Origin: Hepsetus odoe
Taxonomy: Eukaryota > Chordata > Actinopteri > Characiformes > Hepsetidae
Assembly (NCBI GenBank): GCA_017165825.1
Contig: CM029381.1
Span: forward strand, 3,115,768 to 3,179,767
DNA: 64,000 nt
Direction of reading: 5' to 3'
Shown: positions 11,377-22,599 of the stretch, in pieces
How positions within the stretch are numbered: position 1 is the first letter of the stretch
Layout: the number at the start of each line of letters is the position of its first letter
The notes under the pieces: generated by a model
What the model was told of the DNA's origin: nothing
The model's database searches: none
Seen by the model: only the letters and a program-made list of their open reading frames with translations
Translations under genes and position numbers: made by a program

Positions 11377-11405
11377 ATGGAGCAACTGAAAGAAGTAGAA
11401 AAGAA
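11377..11405 (+). mobile_element. RTE-type LINE 3' end, second part
   Basis: This is the terminal 'ATGGAGCAACTGAAAGAAG' and A/G-rich end of the LINE that begins at 10862. It was separated from the rest by the SINE. Confidence 0.75.
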
Positions 11406-11956
11406 GACCACAAAGCAGAAGCTAGATATGAGGCCTTTATGCCTATGCTCATCTGGTCAAACTTCAGAAACTATTATTCGGTTTGGGTCGTGTTCATGAA
11501 CCATAGTCATTAAAGTCGATTGACTAAAAGGATGATATCAGTTTGTGAAAGGGATGATATCAGTTCTTCAAATCACATTCCAAGATTCTGGGTCACTGCT
11601 TTTGCATCAGACTTTATTTTCCAAAACACCCTTGCTCATGAAACAGCTGCTCATCCCTGAACATGATCATGAAATGACTGACCAGAAAGCCAGTAAATAT
11701 GATCTTGATTAGATTAAAGTTAAATTTGCATTAAAGATATTCACACATTTATATACACTCTATATATTCTGTAGGTTTGAGACGGCACTGAAAAGTTCAG
11801 TTTTTAACATCTTTCTGCAAATATCTTTAAGCTTATAAAATTTCAGTTAGCTCAGCTTGAGGGAGATATGACTACACCTAATGTAAGAAAATGTGGTCAA
11901 TATGGAGGCTATTTATTACATTTATTTATTAGATGTACAAGTGACTATGAATTATT
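11406..11956. other. Unique AT-rich sequence, small direct repeat
   Basis: 'GGATGATATCAGTT' occurs twice, at about 11531 and 11553. No gene or known repeat is otherwise recognised. Confidence 0.5.
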
Positions 11957-12430
11957 TTAGAACATGCTATAAAAGTATTTATGGAATATTCTAACAAATT
12001 CCTCTGCATCTTCCTCCTTCAAGCCGAACACCTGTATGTCCTCTCTCACCACGTCCATAAATCTCCTCTTTAGTCTTCCTCCTCTTTTACCATTTCCTAT
12101 CATCTTCAACATCCTCCTCCCAATATTTGCGGCATTTGAGGCATTTGGGGCAATATAATCCTCGTTTCTCCTCTGCACATGTCCAAACCAACGCAACCTT
12201 GCTTCTCTAACTTTGTCTCCAAAGCATCTTACCTGAGCTGTCCCTCTAATATACTAATTTCTAATCCTGTCCATCTTCATCACACCCAACAAAAAACTCA
12301 GCATCTTCAACTCTGACACCTCCAGCTCCACCCCCTGTCATTTTGTCAACACTACCCTCTCTAATCTGTATGGTTTCATGACCGTCCTGTAAACCTTCCC
12401 TTTCACTCTGGGACCTGTCTGTCACAGATC
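11957..12430 (-). pseudogene. RTE-type LINE, C-terminal ORF fragment
   Basis: Minus-strand translation gives 'VICDRQVP' near 12425, then, after frame breaks, 'MRWFGHVQRRNEDY' near 12190 and 'GRRMLKM', 'KRRFMDVVRED' and 'EEDAEEF' toward 11975. This is the region downstream of the reverse transcriptase in the same LINE family as 46692-48637. A short insertion encoding an A/N/P/S-rich stretch (around 12125-12155) sits between 'NEDYI' and 'IGRRM'. The terminal 'GGCGACCCCTAA' tail is missing, so the copy is broken at its 3' side as well. It cannot encode a working enzyme. Confidence 0.85.
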
Positions 12431-13743
12431 AACTTTTAGAAAATTAGAGCAAATAATCTAAAACAATAATTACATTGTTTTTTAACTGAACAAACATGAT
12501 TTAAGAGGAAGAGATGTTATGTTGATGATTGTGGCATGTTCCCATGCATTTGGTTCCCATTTTTCCTGGTTGCTCGAGTGTCCCTCGAGTCCGTGACCTT
12601 AGTCTACCATCCACCATTTCTTTTATAGCCTTCCAACAGACCCAGAATAGTCAGTGCAGCCTGATATGCTTTATCAAGGTCCACAAAAACCAGCTGCACT
12701 ACGTCACCATGCTATTCAGTGGCTCGTATTAAAAAAATGCCACTACAGTGTGATTGATTGGCCTTCAAATGCTCCTTAATTGGCCTTTGACTGTTTGATT
12801 GCTGGGCGCTGAGCTGCTGTAGTGGCAACATGCGTCATGGCAACAGGCGAACTGCTGACATCACATTAGGCTGTGTGGGAGTTTGGTGTTCACACCATTT
12901 TAAAGCAGGTCGGACAAAGTCCAAAAGGTAATAAAGCCGGGGTCAAGAGGTCAGAGCAGAGGGAATCTGCGAACATACCTTCAGCTCCAGCGAGCCTTGA
13001 GAGTAGGTCAGAGGAGATAAGAAAAGACAGGAGGCCTGAGTTACACACGTCTGATTCATTCTTTCGAGAAGGATACTGTAATAACATTTGACGTTCTGAG
13101 AAACGATAAAGACAGAGGTGACCTCATGTCCCATGACTCTGATCCCATCAGTCTCAGGCATTTATCAGGGCAGCCATTTGTTTAAAAAATAAACCAGAAT
13201 GAACACAAACAAATAACATGATATAAAATTATTTACAGCTACCATTCAATATCCAATCTTACATTACATTAAAAACACCTACAATCCTTCATTACATTTC
13301 TGGACCATGGGGAAAAAGGTACTTCTCTTTTGTTTTTTTACTTAAATGTAAAATAAAATACTGCTAAAGGTTCAAAAGTACTTCACATTCAGCCAATATG
13401 GTTCATATAGGAAATCAGTGCTTCAAATCATTCCATTTTTGTGACTCATTTACATTTATTTTGTGCTGTCTACAGTTTAGCCGCACCCACTTGGAATGTA
13501 ACATTTGTGATGTCACAAAAAAGCAAATCATTCTCATATGACAGTTTCATCACACCGATTACATAAGGAAGTCCTTCAAATCATGTCATTAATAGTTAAT
13601 ATTAAGAATTGTAAATATGTATATATTGTTTTTTTCTTTTGTTGAATTCCACACATATAAATGCAAATGTTTACATTTATGTACACATTTTATGTATAAT
13701 TTGTATGTTAAACTAAATTATCATTAAGGGATTTCAAGCTTTT
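12431..13743. other. Mixed unique sequence; possible RT relic at 12640-12705
   Basis: On the minus strand around 12700-12650 one frame reads 'LVFVDLDKAYQAALTILG', which resembles reverse transcriptase motif A of RTE-like LINEs. It may be a further piece of the element at 11957-12430. The stretch 12730-12860 looks like single-copy DNA. 'TTTGTGATGTCACAAA' at about 13505-13520 is a palindrome also present near 8374. The rest is AT-rich with no gene found. Confidence 0.4.
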
Positions 13744-14006
13744 GAAAGTGAAAAAAGTGAAAGTGACAACCCTTGTCATTGCGAGGTCACAGCACAGCAC
13801 ACAGTGAACCACAACAAAATTGGACCTCTGCATTTAACCCAAGCAAACACCGTGCAGCAGTGGGCAGCTATTGAAAGCGCCCAGGGAGCAGTGACGGGGA
13901 TGGTACCTTGCTCAAGGGTACCTCAGGGCAACCTACTGGTGGGGAATCAAACCCACAATCTTCCAATGCAAGGGCAACTCCCGAACCACTAGGCCACCGC
14001 TGCTCC
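13744..14006 (-). mobile_element. SINE type A, full length
   Basis: Complete from tail ('GAAAGTGACAACCCTTGTCA') to head ('AGGCCACCGCTGCTCC'). It shares the diagnostic 'TTGCCCTTGCATTGGAAGAT' segment (minus strand) with copies 37053-37305 and 59951-60206, so these three form a subfamily. Confidence 0.92.
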
Positions 14007-14790
14007 ATTTTGCTGAATTTATGAATTATTACCAAGCAATAAAGTACAAACATGCAAGTTATTATTACTATTCAGTAGTAGTATTAGTATTGTCATTATT
14101 TTTTTATTTTAGTTATATTTTTATTATAGCTGAAAAATGAAAATACAATAAAATGTTTATATGGCTTAGATCTGAAAGTGTTATGAAGCATTAAAACATT
14201 AAAAAAAAATTTTTTTATGGATGAAAGGCCTCCCGATATCACAAAACATTAAAAACCACCTTGTGTTTTACTGCTATAAATTCTCACTCCTAATTTTGAA
14301 AACTTTGACCATTTTAAATGTAAAAATTTAAAGAGTATGTATAATTAAATGTAAAATTAAAAGAGATCTTTCATTTTGAGCAACAAATGCATGCAGTAGC
14401 CTATCCCAGCACTCACAGGGAAACAAAGAAACATCATGGACAGGTAAATAGTCCACTGGAAGCAGGACATGGAGACAAACCAAAGATGAGTCAATACAAA
14501 TTCTAGGTTTCTTTACATTACCAGTGCTTACATATGGAATTACATTACAAAATACTACTAATCTCATGTTAAACAGCCATGTTTGTTTGACACTAATTAC
14601 TGGATTCAAGATGGAAAAATCTCTCTGACAGTAGGAATTCCCAAATGAAGGGACATTTTCTAGGATTTGGAAGTCAGAACTTAATACAGTATTAGTTTTA
14701 CAATCACAAGGACTACATTTTCTCTTGCCATTGACTTTAAGGAGAAGGAAAGGCTGAAAGACACTGTGGCATGATGTTGCAGTGGGAATC
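14007..14790. other. AT-rich unique sequence with a 167-codon open frame
   Basis: The longest open frame in the window lies here on the minus strand (14328-14831). Its translation is rich in hydrophobic residues, Cys and Val, and has no domain or motif that I recognise. In about 128,000 codons of six-frame AT-rich sequence one frame of this length is expected by chance. I see no gene. Confidence 0.5.
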
Positions 14791-14994
14791 AGATGCATAG
14801 TAAAGTTAATGACATGAAAAGGCTTGTGCACTTAATTTCATGTGCATGCATAACACAGAAAGTGAGGACCTTTGCAATGTTGTTTTTCTCCTTGCCTTTG
14901 CAACAACACCCTTTTCTCCCTTTTGCTTGCCTTTGCTTTCTCTCCAGAGGCTCAGAGAGTTGCACTCCACTGACGAAACCCAAAAACACTGCAA

Positions 14995-15011
14995 CCCCCC
15001 CCCCCCCCCCC
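14995..15011 (+). repeat. Run of 17 C
   Basis: Uninterrupted C homopolymer on the plus strand. On the minus strand it is a G-run able to contribute to a G-quadruplex. Confidence 0.95.
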
Positions 15012-15029
15012 AAACCCCACTCCACCCTA

Positions 15030-15260
15030 CACACCCGTCTGAGGTTACATCACCCTGTGATGTCATCAAGAGACCACCGGAGGCATGCCGGCGTGACATC
15101 ACTCTGGCGCAGGTTGGAGTGGAGTTGCGAGGCAGCTGCGCGCGGCCTGTGTGCGGCTAGCCCTCAGCAAACGCAATCGCGCTAATTCAAACAACCTGAT
15201 CCAGGCCGAGCTCGGCTTTTTTTGGCTACTTCGCTTGTTTGCGAAGGGCTCCCTGGACAG
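15030..15260. promoter_or_regulatory. CpG-rich block with CRE-like motifs
   Basis: CpG and GC content rise sharply compared with the neighbours. 'GTGATGTCATCAAG' near 15056 and 'GCGTGACATCAC' near 15090 resemble cAMP-response elements. The segment 'GCAGCTGCGCGCGGCC' lies near 15131. No exon can be called, so an enhancer or an unrecognised promoter is only inferred. Confidence 0.3.
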
Positions 15261-15370
15261 ATTCATGTGCTGTGTGTGTTTTTCAGCATTGCAACCGGTG
15301 ATGAAACACGGTCGAGGAGATATTTGTTGAAGAATGCGAGAGCGAGGTCAGCGTCCTGGCAAACGATTGC

Positions 15371-15418
15371 TTGGGTGGCGAGTTGGTGGGTTGGGGGGGT
15401 GGGGGGGATGGGGGGGTA
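15371..15418 (+). repeat. G-run cluster with quadruplex potential
   Basis: At least four runs of three to seven G follow each other within 48 bases, fitting the G3+N1-7 rule for an intramolecular quadruplex. Confidence 0.8.
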
Positions 15419-15920
15419 TGTGTGTTGAGGGAGGGATACAGAGCGAGAGAGAGAGAAAGTCATGGAATTTCCCTACTTCAACTTCCATCTGCTGCATCAC
15501 AGCCATTCCCCTGGATTCCAATGCAAACTTTGTGACGCAAATTGCCTGCATGTAAGGGATGCAACATCTGCCTGGCAAAGCATACGGCACTTTTTTAGAA
15601 GCAGCAACCAAAGAAACATCTATCTATCTAAGAAACATGTGAGTTAATACCTTGATGTTGTTCCAAATCAAGGTGTTGTAATGGCATGGAAAAGTTTTTT
15701 TCTCATTGAAGTCATTGGTAAAAATTGGGTTTCTAGTCCTTAAAACTAACACTCCCTTAAACATCAAGCTCCAACTTGCAAAATCCCCCAGTAAATGCCC
15801 CAGTGATTGGACATTCCAAGTCTGAAGGTTTCAAGTCAGACTCAGGTCGTTAGGCCATTATAGACCAGGCACAAAGGAAAAGATACTCCACACACATGTC
15901 ACATGAGAAATTGGACACAT

Positions 15921-16044
15921 TTGGGCTGTAGGAGGAAACCAGAGGTCCCAGATTAAACCCAAACAAACATGGGGACACAGGTCATCCCAGCTGGAAATCA
16001 ACCCCAGGATCTTTCTTTAGCAGTAACCACTGCGCCACAGTGCC
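15921..16044 (-). mobile_element. tRNA-headed SINE/L2-like fragment
   Basis: The minus strand starts 'GGGCACTGTGGCGCAGTGGT' with an A-box-like region, then 'GGTTGATTTCC' as a B-box relic, and ends in 'GGTTTCCTCCTACAGCCC'. That order matches the widespread vertebrate repeat that carries 'CGGTTTCCTCCCACAGTCC'. Confidence 0.65.
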
Positions 16045-16289
16045 CTGGTGTAGCTCTGAAAATATATATCTAGTGAGATCTTTGGACAGTGCTTAGTACA
16101 GATGTAAACAAGGTCCATTGTGCATCACAAATGCAAAGTGCTGCAATGTGTCTGCAACATCAGGGTCAGGGCCACATACCTTCAGGTCTTGCAGGTCTGG
16201 AAGTGATCACACAAAAATGTATTACATTAAAACACTCAAGTCCATTTCCTTCCTACTTGATTCCTTTCTATTCTATTTAGAACTTTGAT

Positions 16290-16880
16290 TCAAATTTCAG
16301 ACCAACCTCAGAGCCTCAGACCATGTCCAGAGACCTCAAACATAAGTTGAGCTCATCCTCTAGAAACTTGAGGTTTAGGAAATCCCATGGACTTGATTCT
16401 CATCTTGAACGTTCTTTCCAGAGTCTCCAGATTTAGTCAATTACAGATTTGATTCTGACTTCAAAAACGTGACACTAGCACTCACACCAGAAACATAACA
16501 CTTGGCTCAGACTATCACTCCAGTGACGGAAAAACTTGACTCAGTTTTGTAGTCCAGAGACTCCAGATTTGACATGGCCTTACATTCCAGAGTCTCCAGA
16601 CCTGAATTGACCTGACACTCCAGAGAATCCAGACCTGACCTGACCTCACACTCCAGAGACTCCAGACCTGAATTGACTGCACACTTCAGAGACCCCAGAG
16701 GCTCAAGCCTTTGCCTGACATCTCAAAAATTGGGCACTCCTGTGATTTAAGACTTGACTCATAGAGCTGACTCAGACTTAACTTCTCAGAGACATGACCC
16801 AGACTCTTGCTTAAGACTTGAATATTGACTCAGGCTTGCATCCCAAAGAGAATAGTCCCAACTTGGGCTCTGGAAGGCTA
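16290..16880. repeat. Degenerate minisatellite, 33-bp unit
   Basis: Units of the form 'CTCCAGACCTGAATTGACCT' plus 'GACACTCCAGAGA' repeat. Three neighbouring units at about 16593, 16626 and 16659 are spaced exactly 33 bases apart. Outer copies are strongly diverged. Confidence 0.8.
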
Positions 16881-17377
16881 ACATTGAGAATTTCTGTGAA
16901 ACGTCTTGAAAATTGAACAAATAATAGGGAAATTACATCCCTTTAAGGAAACATGACTAACGCGTGGTTCTGATGCTGTGGCACTGTGACTGTAAATGTA
17001 GTCAGTCAGCCAAATGAAACACTTTCCACAACATACATTCACTTCTGAGACTCACAAAGTTAAATTGTCTAACTGTGTAAGACGTAACCCCCCACCCACC
17101 CCAATGTTCCTCTAAAAGTTAATGTGAACCATTTGTGTGAACCATCAGCATTTTCACATAAAAATGTCAAATATTTAAAGAGGAAAAACACTGAATTCAG
17201 ATAAAAGGAGAGAAATATCAGCACTTTCATATGAGATGCACGATAAGTTTATCATCAGAGCTGTGGTTAGGTAGAGGGTGGCTGGGTTCACTGTGGCTGT
17301 GACTGGACTGAACTGAGATAGAGGGGTTCATCCAAACCAACATTTCTGCCATTGCGGTTCTAAAGAGACTGGCGCCA

Positions 17378-17378
<1 letters not shown>

Positions 17379-17423
<45 letters not shown>
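17379..17423. repeat. (CT)n microsatellite
   Basis: Nearly pure CT run of about 45 bases. Confidence 0.95.
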
Positions 17424-17429
<6 letters not shown>

Positions 17430-17576
17430 ATACATTATTAAGACATAAAATATCCCGATGTATATAAGTATGATTCATGTGAGGCAGGTTATTAGTACCC
17501 ATCTAAATATTTAAACCCATACAGTGTAGTAAACATGAGAAAATATTACATTAGATTGACAGATAGACAGACAAAC

Positions 17577-17622
<46 letters not shown>
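17577..17622. repeat. (GATA)n microsatellite
   Basis: About eleven GATA units, with GACA-like units upstream from 17559. Confidence 0.95.
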
Positions 17623-17623
<1 letters not shown>

Positions 17624-17675
17624 ATTCAGCATCATTATTACATATGAGCACCTGTATACATATATAACCTATGGG

Positions 17676-17697
17676 GCACACACACACACACACACAT
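17676..17697. repeat. (CA)n microsatellite
   Basis: Short CA run. Confidence 0.9.
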
Positions 17698-17788
17698 ACA
17701 TATACAGGCACTTTAGAGCCCATGACCTTTGCACAAGGTGTGGAGGTGCATGTAAATGTGTGTGACAGCCTGAGAGCAGAGTACTGAA

Positions 17789-17790
<2 letters not shown>

Positions 17791-17884
<94 letters not shown>

Positions 17885-17888
17885 AACA

Positions 17889-17947
<59 letters not shown>
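17791..17947. repeat. Compound (GT)n(GA)n microsatellite, 157 bp
   Basis: GT repeats (17791-17835) pass directly into GA repeats (17836-17947) with a GACAGACAAACA break. It is the longest simple repeat in the window. Apparent open frames of 99-132 codons over it are artefacts. Confidence 0.97.
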
Positions 17948-17949
<2 letters not shown>

Positions 17950-17952
<3 letters not shown>

Positions 17953-19079
17953 TTCCAGGCTGTGTAAGCTTTGCGGCTGATGGCGGAGGCCCAGCGCTGG
18001 CTGTTGCGTCATGGTATTTTGCTCCCTCCTCTGTTAGGCAGCTCCAGCTCAGCTCAACTCTCAGCATGACTGTTAAAAGGCAGAAAGGAATCCTGTCTCA
18101 AACACAGCTGCTGAAAGTGAGCCAGCCTGGATGAAAGTTAACACATTTTAAAGGGATACTTTGGCGAGAACTTCAGTTTACACCATCTCCCTCTTTTTCC
18201 CGAATGCAGTCCATTAGCTGTGATATGATCATGTTGATATTGTTGTGATCACCCGCGCTTGCCTCAAACCATGTGGAGTTGTTAAGTAATGTCTAATAAT
18301 CTTGCTAAGGTGGTTTGTGACATAGATAAAATTAGGAAAATTGTATATTTAAGGATATTATCACATTTTAGGCTTTGAGGAACTTAATAGTATGGATCTA
18401 GAGAGGAGAGAATTGGGTCCATCTGATGTTTTTCCATTGGGCAATCAGATTAGAGCCACATCCAGTCAGAAAGCAGAGCCACACCCAGTCAGAAAGCAGA
18501 TTCTGATTGGTCCACTCAACCCAAGGCACTATGGGATTGGCTAACAACCATGCTATCAACTGTTTCCAACACAGAGAAATGGAAGTGTTTATTATTATTG
18601 GCATGTAAAAGTACGTCTCTAGAATGCAGTGTTCATGATTTTTAGTTTGTTGTTGATTATTGTTTACATCCTTGACCAGAGAGTGAGGGTCCATTCCAAA
18701 CCTGGAATGCAAGTCCCCGTCTCCTTCCCTGCTCAGTTCCCAGTTCTTTGTGATAGGCCATGCCTCTTTTTGCTCACACACCAATAAAAGGTACTACTCC
18801 ACTATTGGCTGGGCTGAGATTTGCCTGTAGAATCCCATGCAACAACAGGCCCGTTCCCCAGAACCAACTTAAACCTCAGTGACGTTGAAATTTGGTCTAA
18901 TGTTAGCTTTAACCCATGTCCTGGAATCTGACTCAAGATGATCATGAATTCACAAGTGGCATGGTGCTAACTAAATCATCACACTCTTGGCTCAGTCCAC
19001 ATAAACTTGTTCAGTAACATCAAATACACTTGCTTATTTGGATTCTGAGACTGAATGAGTATGCTAGCATGTCTGAAAA
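17950..19079. other. Unique sequence with a small tandem duplication
   Basis: A 23-bp unit containing 'CCACATCCAGTCAGAAAGCA' occurs twice in tandem at about 18454-18499. No gene is recognised in the rest. Confidence 0.5.
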
Positions 19080-19260
19080 ACAGTGGTGGGTGATGCCCAC
19101 ATTTCTGGGGCAGGGATCCCAGTCCAATAGGTAAACCTGAGGTACCCTTGAAGAAGGTCCCAACCCCATCACTGCTCCACAGGCTCTTTAAATACATACC
19201 CCTTGCTGCATGGTGTGTGTGGGTGAAATACAGAGGTTGAATTTTGTCACTTTCACTTTA
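19080..19260 (+). mobile_element. SINE type A, internally deleted
   Basis: A decayed head, the core 'GAGGTACCCTTGAAGAAGGT' and the tail 'GGTGTGTGTGGGTGAAATAC' are present. The block 'GTGTGCTGTGCTGTG' between 'TTTTGT' and 'CACTTTCACTTT' is missing. Confidence 0.8.
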
Positions 19261-20160
19261 AGGAAAATTGGATGTCAAATGGTTTTAGGTACCACTTCAG
19301 CCATTCTGTCATGCTCTACTGATTTCTTATTGGCTGAGTTTTCAGCTGAAAACATTTCAACATTACCATACGTACAACATCAGCCATTAAGGGTTAAGGT
19401 TTTGTATTTTAATCTGAATTGCTTCAGGTTATCCTATCCACCCACCCCGCCCCCACCACTACTTCCACCTAGCTACCCTCATCCCTTTTGCTCCATGCTG
19501 TCAGGCAAAGTTATAACATAATATAGCATTTCCTTCTAGATTACCACCAGATGTTTAATGTACAGTGCAGAGAGAAAGCTCAGCATGATGCACTAGATTC
19601 TGCTTTACAAACTCCAGATTTTGATTTTTGATGCTAAGATATCAAAATGTTATGTAACTACAGAGGCTGAAGGTACAAAAGAAAGGTAGTATGTCATGCC
19701 CAACTGATCGGAGGTCTGTCAGTTTGTCAGGATTTGATTCCAGGAGATTTGAGAAGACACATATTCCTCTTTATTGGGAGAATTTATTAACTTGCAAAAG
19801 AATCCAAGAAATCCAGACTGTGTTCATATCCACAGACACCCAGGAAAGAAAATACCTCCCAGGAGCTTGAGAGCATGAAACCCAGAGACGATTATGGGAA
19901 TAACAGTAATAATGATTGCGAACAAAGAGGAAAGCTGAGCGGACCGAAGGAATGGTTTGCATTAAGGAAGAGAAGCTGCTGCAAAGAGCCCCACATTTGA
20001 TCAGTAGAGCCTGGATTGGGGCCAAACCATGTCATTAACCTCTTATTAATTCTGGCACCGGCGAAGGCCACGGCTCCAATGGCAGCGGTTTCTAAAGGCA
20101 TGTTTACCAAACACGGCTCTGGGATCCAAGCCTGAAGTTCCAGGCCTCTCTAGTGACGTG
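19261..20160. other. Unique sequence, no gene found
   Basis: The segment 20000-20110 is compositionally complex and could be conserved single-copy DNA. No exon, repeat family or RNA gene recognised. Confidence 0.45.
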
Positions 20161-20450
20161 TGGGGCTGCTTTATGTGTTAGTGCTGTGAGGTCATGCTAG
20201 CACAGCTTGCGTTAGCATGCTAGTGCCTAACACTCCAGAGCAGTGTTGAGGTCCTGATGAACATCAACACAGCCAAGTGATACACATCAAGCTATTGGAA
20301 AATTACTCAGTTGTTGGGTTCTTCCCAGGTTTTTGTCATCTGAAGCTGCTTTTGGTGTTAGCGTTGTGAGGTCATACTGGTAGAACTTGGATTAGTGTGC
20401 TCATTGTTGGACTTCATAATCAGCAACACAGCCAAATGGTGCATAATGGG
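20161..20450. repeat. Imperfect 180-bp tandem duplication
   Basis: The block starting at 20161 ('GGGGCTGCTTTATGTGTTAG') recurs exactly 180 bases later at 20341 ('GAAGCTGCTTTTGGTGTTAG'). Both are followed by 'CTGTGAGGTCAT' or 'TTGTGAGGTCAT', and later both have 'CAACACAGCCAA'. The second unit is shorter. Confidence 0.8.
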
Positions 20451-20659
20451 AGACACGGAACAGTACAAACTGTTAAAATGAAGGCGATGGGATAGGATAA
20501 TCATGATGTGAAAGTAAAGGAGAGTGGGGTGTTAGCATGTTCTTTTTACACAGGCTGCATGTAGGCACATTAATATCATGCATGTACAGTGTGAATACCT
20601 TAATATGATACACTTTAAAAGTATACATCCTGCAGAAAATGTTGAAACTAGAATATATG

Positions 20660-20856
20660 TGGAGAAGGATGTTGAAGATGGAGCTGCCAGGAAAGAAGAA
20701 ATGAGGATGACCAAAGAGGAGGTTTATGGATGTGGTGAGAGACGATATGAAGGTGATCGGTTTAAAGAAGAAGATGCAGAGGACAGGAAGAAATGGAAAT
20801 GGATGATCCACTGTGGCGAGCCCTAAAGGGGAGCAGCCGAAAGAAGAAGAAGAATT
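20660..20856 (+). mobile_element. RTE-type LINE, short 3' end
   Basis: It begins in 'GAGAAGGATGTTGAAGATGG' and runs to the family end 'GGGAGCAGCCGAAAGAAGAA'. It covers only the last part of the ORF ('ELPGKK', 'GLWMW' shifted frames) and the 3' UTR, so it is strongly 5'-truncated, as is usual for non-LTR retrotransposition. Confidence 0.88.
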
Positions 20857-20904
20857 AGAAACAATGTAGTTTTTGGAAAAGATATTCATGATTTCTATGG
20901 GCAG

Positions 20905-21045
20905 GTGCTGGTTTAGCTGATCAAACAATGGTCATATTGGGCAACCAGCAAAACAGTGTCTAAAACACAAGATATGCTGGTTTTGTTGGTAGCCAGCTAT
21001 ACTGGTCTGTGCTAGTTTTCCTGGTTGAGCTGGTTAACTCAGGAA
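20905..21045. repeat. Degenerate 'CTGGTTTTGCTGGT' minisatellite
   Basis: Repeats of 'GCTGGTTTAGCTG', 'GCTGGTTTTGTTGG' and 'CTGGTTGAGCTGG' lie in tandem. Similar arrays are common in fish genomes (established knowledge). Confidence 0.65.
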
Positions 21046-21559
21046 TCCTTTACTGGTGGAGCATTCTCTGACTTAACATGACTGTACATGAGTTTATTTT
21101 CCCACTGTGATGAGAAGATCTGGATGTTTTGTGACTCTTGCAAAGCTATAACTCTGCACTATTACCTATGCTCATGTGACATGTGCGGCCCATGAGCAGC
21201 AATTTTCCCATTGGGATTCTGAGGCAACATCTTGATCAATTATGCGACGTGTCCTAACACCTTGCACCTAAAATATTCCCAAATTATATATACTGGACCC
21301 ACAGCTTCCACAGGCTTGTTTTGGTTTTTTGACACCAGGAAAAGGTGCTGTGTTTGTATTACTGACTAATGGGGGCAAATGGGGGCTACAGGCGTAAGGT
21401 ATGGTTCAATCCTGCTCTCATTATTTTCTGCTTGGCTGAGGCCTGACCTTGTGGTTTGACTCCATTCAAACCATGTGTGAGAAGTGGGAGAGGGGAAATA
21501 AAGAGGGCATACTTCTCATAACTCCATGGTTTTGTGACTATGAGGAATGGCAAGGCGGG

Positions 21560-22070
21560 GGGAATGGATAACCGATCCGACTTTGCGTGTGCCGAGTCTG
21601 ATCAGATATACAGCACCAGAGAAACCATGTGAGTTTCTAGTAAAAGGATCTGCCAATTGAATTCTGCTCTAGATGATCTTGCAAGCGAACATCCTGGAAA
21701 TTCATGCAGCCAATGTGCCTCTGACAACTCCATCCAGTTGAAATTAACTCCGGAGCTTGTAAACTAATCAACATGTATCCCTCTTAGTTTTATTATTCTC
21801 AAATCCCCAGCTCATGCACCACTTCCATCATTAAGGTTCAGCTGGCCAGATTTCCGAGATGCCGGAGTAACAAAAGGATCCCAATCATCAAAAAGCTCAT
21901 TATAAAGAAATCCAGCTCAATGGCTCTTATTAAAGCATTTAATGCTGTGAAAGCTGAACCTCAGGCTGAGTGACTCCTCTTTAGCGTCCGCTGATTGACA
22001 TCAGAGCCATTAAGAAAAATGCTGGCAACCTTCGAATCTGGCTACGATTAAAAATCACTCACTCTCATTT
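21560..22070. promoter_or_regulatory. Candidate conserved non-coding block
   Basis: Repeat-free, complex sequence with several TAAT/ATTA homeodomain-type cores ('CATTAAGG', 'CTCATTATAAAG', 'CTTATTAAAGCATTTAATGC', 'CCATTAAG') and no usable reading frame. In fish genomes such blocks near developmental genes are often enhancers; here that is inference from appearance only. The complex sequence continues less clearly to about 22340. Confidence 0.33.
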
Positions 22071-22599
22071 TCTTTCTACTTCCATATCACCCCCTCATTG
22101 ACTGCTTTCCATATTCTCCTCCACTTGGGGTGAACGTAAACATGGCTGGCGGTCTCCAGGAAGCCTGAAGGCTCCCTGCGCTTTACATGATGCCAGATAA
22201 TGGAGTTTTAAAGGCACCCCCAAGGAGAGGCTTTCAGTATGCACTCGCGTGGTTTTGGCAAGAGCCCCACAAGAATACCACAGAGAACGTTCATATGAAA
22301 GGGGTGAAATCAAAGATAAATGTGGGTGCAATGTTCATTCATCACTTATGGGCCAGGATCTGTCAAAAAGCCCAAAACAGCTGGGCTATCCCACAAGCTT
22401 ATCTTAACTCTTTAACAGAGGTCCCACAAATGGTTTGACCAAACTTTATCTTGACTCTTTAAAAAAGGTACCAAAAAGGGTTTGACCAAACTTTAGTTCC
22501 CAAAAAAAATATCTGCAAAGGAGATCTGCAGAATATTTCAGTGCGATAACTGAAAAGGAGATTTGAAGAACCTTTCAGTCATCAGCTGAATGTTCAACA

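Noticed and set aside
14328..14831. 167-codon open frame on the minus strand
   Set aside because: It is the longest frame but has no domain, no family similarity that I recognise and no supporting context. One such frame is expected by chance in six frames of 64 kb AT-rich DNA.
17559..17622. CRISPR-like regular repeats
   Set aside because: The GATA run and all other arrays lack unique spacers between constant repeats, and the window is eukaryotic in content.
17669..18134. Frames of 99-132 codons rich in Ser-Leu, Thr-His, Cys-Val or Arg-Glu
   Set aside because: They are translations of the compound GT/GA microsatellite.
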